64,000 nucleotides of DNA, from the NCBI GenBank assembly GCA_034670405.1, contig JAXDDX010000002.1:2884001-2948000 (forward strand). Reading direction: 5' to 3'. The number at the start of each line of letters is the position of its first letter. Position 1 is the stretch's first letter. Positions 53,213 through 64,000 of this stretch are shown here, piece by piece. A model generated the notes under the pieces. The model had not been told where the DNA came from, ran no database searches, and saw only the letters and a program-made list of their open reading frames with translations. A program made the position numbers and the translations under genes. The stretch is from Hoplostethus atlanticus. Its lineage: Eukaryota > Chordata > Actinopteri > Trachichthyiformes > Trachichthyidae.

Positions 53213-53322
53213 CTGACAGCTCAGTCTTAGGGTTGTGGGTTTGATCCCCACATAGTGTCAAGTACCTTTGTACGTTGTTTTGGATAAAAGCGTCTGCTAA
53301 ATGACTGTAATGCATAATGTAT
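53213..53322 (+). mobile_element. SINE copy with conserved 3' tail
   Basis: B-box-like GGGTTGTGGGTTTGATCCCC is followed by TTTTGGATAAAAGCGTCTGC and TAAATGACTGTAATG, the 3' tail of a tRNA-derived SINE group widespread in fishes. Confidence 0.8.
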
Positions 53323-54073
53323 AGCATTCTTGGCTAAATATATTTCGGCTAGTTTGGATTTTAACAAATCTTCAATTGACAATGCGTGATGATCATTTCA
53401 TCAGATCAAAATTTAAGAGCTAAAAAAAAGAGCCACATGAGTGAACCACATGCCTTTGGTTTGCTCAGGTAATGTCCACTGTCTCAGCTATTAAAAGGTT
53501 TACCGTGTGGAGCCTTGCCACAGTCTGAATTATGACGCTGCCCTTTAGTGCCGTTCCATGGTTTCACTGGGTATTGCAGCATTTCATTTATTTTATTTAA
53601 TATTTTTCTTTTTTCAACTTCTCTTATTAATTACCTTTTTTTTTTTGTGGTCCTGTTCAATAAGACCAAAAAGCACGGGCATGTTTGTGAGGCTAATTTT
53701 AGTAAATGGTAAAAGCTAAAAGATAGATGCTCTCTAACATTTAAGTTATTTATAAACTATACACTCTCCCAAAAAGCATGGTAGTTCAGCAATTAGTACT
53801 TTGTAACAGTGTCCAAATATCATCTAGAAACGCAGGGCTGTGGTGGCATTGGGTTGGAATAAATGTCTGATGCATTTTTTGCATTTTCCTTCAGATTAAA
53901 GACGAAATTAGTGGTTGAATTCAATGGAAAGTAACAGTGATGGTTTGAATTAAGGGTTGGACTGAATGATGGGTATCACTCATGTGCATAAAACTGAAGT
54001 TTGTTTATGGACACAACAAAGCTAGATATAAAACAAAAACATGGAGCCCTCCCTCAATTCTGCCAAAAGTCCA

Positions 54074-54079
54074 TTTATT
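54074..54079 (-). terminator. Polyadenylation signal for ido1
   Basis: AATAAA on the minus strand about 95 nt beyond the ido1 stop codon. Confidence 0.6.
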
Positions 54080-54171
54080 AATGATAGAATAGTGTGTTTA
54101 GTAATCAGAGGTGATTTACTGTATCTTTTATGTGATGTTATTGTTACTGCATTGTGAAAATGAGTGAAAAT

Positions 54172-57355
<3,184 letters not shown>

Positions 57356-58491
57356 GGGGAAAGAAATAAGAAGCCGGGGGCAGCAATCATCCAACAAACT
57401 AAGAGTCCAGACACTAATCTGCGTGGACCCCGGCACAGAGTTCGTTTTCATTCAGCTGTTGTCAGTGGTTATTGATTACACAGTATTTTACATACCTCCA
57501 GTCACAGGTATTGCACAATCCCAGGATCTGTGCTTTTCCTTTCTTTCAGTACCTGCATTTTCTTCTATTTGGAAAATACATCATTTCCACTGTTATCATT
57601 GTTAAAATGTATCAAAAGCATGTCAAGTCTATGTGGACATGATGAGAGATGGGTAGCATTTCCATTACTTTTATCTCAACTATATATTTAATTATTTCAT
57701 GCAATCTACCTTATTTCTATTTTATGGAATTTGTAACAAGATGCTCTACAGACAGAATTACACTATTACACTACTATACTAGAAAATGTAAGCATACTTT
57801 AAAACCTTTTGGCAGAAATAACAGCTTTACAGTAGGGGAAATGATGTTTCCAAAGCCTATTGCCTTATGTAAACACTTAATATTAGGCTGATGACACTGC
57901 TTCATGACTATCCAACCACACCGGTAGACCTGACTTGTAACACATCGCTGAATACCAACACAAGAGAGCAAGGTTAAGTTATCAAGCAATGCAAGTCAAA
58001 GGCCACATGCCACAGGTTATAGGATGTTCAAAGGTTATCTCTAATCCTGTCTCCCTCTTTATCCACATGCCCACCCTGACCCATACGGTAGCTTTGGAAG
58101 AACACATACCATAATGGGATTAAATGGTATGTCTCATTTGGTTAGAGACACTACTTACACATGACATTGATTTTTGAATTAATTCATGAGGATTCAGAAA
58201 TCACTCTTGGTGAGATGTGTGTTTCCTTCATTTTGAAAATGCAAAATATATGCATTTTAGTTAAATGCATTACTTGTGAGCTGGTTAGTAAATTATTTTG
58301 ATCCATTTGTTGAAGGAAATCCATTTTGTGCTATTTTTTACCCATCTCTTCCAATGATGACAGTGTCTCAGCAGCAAAGAAATTCAGAGTGTCAGCCTCA
58401 CCTGGTGGAATAGACTAAACATTGCAGGAGCTTCAGAACAAGACTGCTGGACCGAAGATACATTCCTCTGTGAGGACTGGTAGATGCATAT

Positions 58492-58496
<5 letters not shown>

Positions 58497-58532
<36 letters not shown>
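58497..58532. repeat. (GT)n microsatellite
   Basis: About 36 bp of pure GT between ido1 and rhobtb2. Confidence 0.93.
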
Positions 58533-59619
58533 AGTGAGTCAATGAGAAACAGAACAACAGAGAGAGGTAAAACATTAAAGAAGTCATTCAGTGAATACAA
58601 TCATGTGGTTTATTATGAGTTTAAACCAAACATCATTTCACTGACTGGTGGAAACTCTAATTTGGCCTCCCACCATCTTTGCACTATGGCTGTCCTAACC
58701 TGTGGGTAAACCATATATTGAGCCAACAGCAATGTTATTTCAATCAATGTTACAATACTTGGGAAAAACCCTGGTTTGTGCATTTGATACATTTGTAAAA
58801 TGTTCATATTATTTTGGTTATCTTCAATAGCTGAGCCTTTAAATATCTGTCTAACCTATCTGGTGCTCGACAGGGCAGAGTGGTGATCACTGGCAGTGTG
58901 GGGGACCCATACAGCAGAACATGCTTGTTCTGGGGCCCCACTATAATCCAAGCATGTATCCTTTACATAGTCAAGCTATCTAAATGCGTTTGAAAGTTTT
59001 GGATAGCTCTTCATCACTGTGTCTATGTCACCTGCCACACATAGACCCAGCTTTAAATCAATGATTTATTCAGACCCAATCAGAATGCAGAGGAGAGAGA
59101 CTGGGTTGTAATGTCTAGTGCCCCTGCAGTAGGTCAGACTCATGATAAATACAACTCTACAAAGCATAATCTAGATCTAAAATGTTCAAATCTATTGCAG
59201 AATGAGAGGAGTAAAGTGGCATGGGCTGGACTACAGGCCAGGTGTTATGCCAAAACGTGTATCCCTAAAAAAATGTGTTTCCCTGGTGGTGTGTCCTCGT
59301 TTTGTACTCGTGCCTTGCTGTTTTACTCTTCAGAAGGTAATGATGGTGTGGGAAAAGCACTGTAAAATTGACAACTAGACTAATTGACAGCCTGACAACG
59401 TCCACCAAACAATCCACAAAAAAGAGAAAATAAATTATTTTGTTTCTTCCCTGGGGAAGGGGAAAAACACATTTTCAGGGGGTACAATTTTTGGCGCAAC
59501 ACCTGTTCATGTTGGTTGCGTGTTAGGAGCTGTGGAGCGAGCTTTGTGAGAACTCAGAGAGGATCAGTCAGCGTTTCGTAATCAATGCATGTGTTGCAGC
59601 TGCCTATTATTATCTACGG

Positions 59620-59950
59620 AGGCCCTACAGTAGGTGACTGGAGGTGGTTTCTGGATGGTCGGCTCTGCAAATGGACCGACGACGCGCTTGAGACTCAGCG
59701 TCCGTTTTCCAGCTTACGGTCGGACTCATCACACCGAGCCAGAGGGTCTTTTCATTAAACATCTGCGGTCGGCCGCCTCGTTTTCCAACCTCGTTAACCT
59801 TGCCTTGAAGATGAAGTTAAATACGAGCTGCCGTCAGGTGCCAGCCGCATCCGATGGAGCCCTTTTCCTCTCGTTCACCGACCAGCCCGATGCAGCACTT
59901 CCTTATGTTGCGGTAAGGGGAAACGGCACGCTTCGCGCAATGGGATCAAG
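59620..59950 (+). promoter_or_regulatory. CpG-rich candidate promoter and non-coding first exon of rhobtb2
   Basis: This is the one CpG-dense block upstream of rhobtb2 (CCGACGACGCGC, CGGTCGGCCGCC, TCGTTCACCGACC), unlike the CpG-poor sequence around it. It ends with a plausible donor, GTTGCG|GTAAGG, at 59912/59913 on the + strand. That fits an untranslated first exon spliced to the exon starting at about 61991. An open frame of 111 codons crosses it but has no recognisable domain and runs through the donor. Confidence 0.45.
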
Positions 59951-62012
59951 TGAAAATAGCTTTTTATAGCCATGTTGCTGATTTTGCGATTAACACAGAC
60001 CCAAATAAACATTGAATGCCACTTGGAGCCCATAGAGGGTGTTACATAACGCGTAATGCAGTAACGCCTTGTGACTAGTATGCTGCCTTGGTGGGAAAGG
60101 AAAAGGGGCTGTTAGGTTCTCCTGGTAGGATATTCACAATCTGATCATCTTTGGCATTGATGACAAGCAGATACAAGCTGAAATATTGGTGATGTATTCA
60201 TGAGCACGATCTGAAGGCCCAGGCCTAATCCCGACTACACCATATCAAAAAAAATTAGCTAATAAATGCGGGGATTGCGCAATGTAGACTGGGGGGTGGG
60301 GTACACCTAGGGGTCTAGATTGTGCATTCATTAAAATAGGCTGACGATAAACAACTACAGTAATGCATCAATACTTTTAGAGGAAAGACTGAAAACTATA
60401 ATTTCATATTTCATATCCAGTGTAATGTTTTGGGGCGGCATAGTACAGTGTTTATCAAACTGGGCTATAACCACTGGGGTCCTTAGTTCAAGCAGCTAGG
60501 CAGCCACATCATGGAGGAATAGTTTACTTCATTCAAAAGAAGCTAGCACAGTGGGAGAATCCATAAGAATGAATATGAACAACTTTTCTGATCAGAGGTT
60601 TCACTCTTCCCAGGGTTATCTCCCGCTGCAGTATAGACAGACAACAATCTGGGGGGTCCTTGACTTGAAAAAGTTTGTGAATCCCTGGCATAGGGTATAA
60701 AGAGGTTGATGGGCTGTGAGTAGTGCTGGTTGAAAATAGATTTAAGATAGTAACGGTTGCAACACTGATACATTTCATATAGCAATACTTTTTTCATAGG
60801 CTGCTGTTTTTAGGTGGAGGCCTGCATGATAGGTGTTATTCTTAATAAAATCATACACAGATGATTTTGTTTTAAATACAATTCCAAAATGGTACAAAAT
60901 ATGAAGATCCAATATTTTTTAAGTATTTTAGTGTCTAAAGTTGATTGATAAATAATTTTGTTGTTGACACTGAGCCATAGAAGTGAGGGGGCCTGACTTT
61001 ATGAATTAACTGCAAGTGGTAGGCTATTAGAAACACTGGGATGCACAATAGGTCTGCATCCTAGCTCCAACAGCCCTACTGTTGGCCTATCGTCATGCAG
61101 TGAATACAGGTACAAACCTTTATTAAAAGGCCAATATCACCTAGCTGTTCATTTTGTATGTATAAGGTCTTCACATACACAATAAATAGATCAAAAATCA
61201 AAGCATAATGACTCACTGTCAGCAGCCTATTTTATGCAGGGTGGTCTAATGTAGGCTATGACACACAGAGAAACAGGCTACAGTTCCCTTGGAAACCAGT
61301 CCGGGTACTAAAATCATCAGCCACCATTTTCAAGAGACGAAGAAATAGTCTTTACCTGTTTCCTCCATTTCATTCAATGGCATTGCTGTCGTATTTGTTG
61401 GAGTCAGTTTTCCATTACATGTTGTATGTATTACATCTATACTGATTAAAGGTAAGCATTGGCTGATTAAGAAGTTTGGAACATATGATCAAGATCTATA
61501 ATGCTTGCAGATGATTGATTTGATGACAGAAATGTCTGTATGGGGTTGCATCAGCCTTTATCCACCTGTCGTAACCTGGCTGATTGGTCAATCGAGTTGA
61601 AAGTGGGTGCTTGTTTTGATACCTAATTTGCTTTTTCTTCAAGCTACGTTAGAAAAACTATTGCTATTGTTTTGTTTTTTTATCTTTGTTTACTGGATTT
61701 AACAATAGTCTCAATTTAGTATTTTTTCCATAGTGTTTTTTCCATATCAAGGCAGGGAAGACAGGGAACTTCTGAATTGGCACAGGCACCTTTGGAGTGA
61801 AGACCATCCATTGATAGCTCTGCAGGAATGAGCAGTGCAGATGAGGATCAGTCAGAAGGGCTAATGAACACATTGATCCATCTTCCTGTACTCTTCAGTT
61901 GAATATATTTATTGGATTGCAGGATGCTGATGCAACTTTGCTCAACCTTTTGGCAATGTGTCTGTCTGTGTCCATTTTGCATTGTGACAGGTCCCAGTTG
62001 ATAGATTCTGAT

Positions 62013-63885
<1,873 letters not shown>

Positions 63886-64000
63886 GTGAGTGGATATTAT
63901 GTGTCCCAGTTTTCTGATGTATTCTGCTTGAATATAGAGAGGTACTGTAGGGAACATGGTGTTGTAATACTGAATCAAATGAAAAAGCACAATAAGTTAA

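Larger units (their letters stand above)
24216..54073. other. 30 kb gene-poor region between stc1 and ido1
   Basis: No exon of a known gene was recognised on either strand. It holds SINE copies (28868, 31102, 32246, 35990, 42337, 44837, 47545, 53213), microsatellites (33248, 45831, 47338, 48700, 48908, 49163-49343, 52107, 52704) and several unique-looking stretches that could be conserved non-coding elements (for example 26480-26680 and 44225-44400). The longest open frames (34146-34625 minus, 37651-38118 plus, 31112-31579 minus) show no domains and are probably chance. Confidence 0.6.
57356..62012. other. Region between ido1 and the rhobtb2 start codon
   Basis: The two genes are divergent, so this 4.7 kb should contain both promoters. 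I found a (GT)n run at 58497-58532 and a CpG-rich block at 59620-59950. No TATA box at a convincing distance from the ido1 ATG was identified. The remaining sequence is AT-rich with no recognised exon. Confidence 0.6.

Noticed and set aside
59634..59969. 111-codon frame in the CpG-rich block
   Set aside because: It reads through a good donor site and has no domain; the block is better explained as a promoter and untranslated exon.

Overview
This window looks like nuclear DNA from a ray-finned (teleost, probably percomorph) fish. The evidence is four groups of spliced vertebrate genes with short introns and GT-AG junctions, a fish-type stanniocalcin, many (CA)n/(GT)n microsatellites, and tRNA-derived SINEs and LINE tails of the kinds common in teleost genomes. 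There is no bacterial, phage or plasmid content. Most of the long open frames are chance or lie inside microsatellites.

Layout, left to right. (1) 1-352, minus: first exon of nkx3.1, recognised by its TN/EH1 motif, with a TATA box upstream; the homeodomain exon lies off the left edge. (2) 6068-7899, minus: a complete two-exon NK2-class homeobox gene, nkx2.7 (the NKX2-6 orthologue by position). (3) 20680-23934, minus: a complete four-exon stanniocalcin gene, stc1, with TATA and CCAAT elements. (4) About 24.3-54.0 kb: a 30 kb gene desert of microsatellites, SINE copies and possible conserved non-coding elements. (5) 54172-57355, minus: a complete ten-exon indoleamine 2,3-dioxygenase gene (ido1-like), one exon being a 15-nt microexon. 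(6) From 62013, plus: the first four coding exons of rhobtb2, running off the right edge, with a CpG-rich candidate promoter and 5' exon near 59.6-59.9 kb.

The genes do not form one pathway. nkx3.1 and nkx2.7 are the vertebrate descendants of the ancient bagpipe/tinman NK pair, and nkx3.1-nkx2.7-stc1 in the same order and all on one strand matches what I recall of human 8p21. RHOBTB2 and IDO1 are also on human 8p, so the whole window reads as a rearranged piece of that ancestral block. nkx2.7 is expected to act in heart and pharyngeal development, stc1 encodes a secreted calcium/phosphate-regulating glycoprotein hormone, ido1 starts tryptophan breakdown to kynurenine, and rhobtb2 encodes an atypical Rho protein that serves as a Cullin-3 adaptor.

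I found no convincing unknown biological system. The most rewarding observations are the ido1 microexon, the retained NK homeobox pair, a hAT-type MITE with recognisable duplicated target site, a SINE flanked by an 18-bp target-site duplication, and several non-coding stretches that look conserved. All exon limits were read by eye from reading frame and splice signals; family comparisons are from memory and no search was run.
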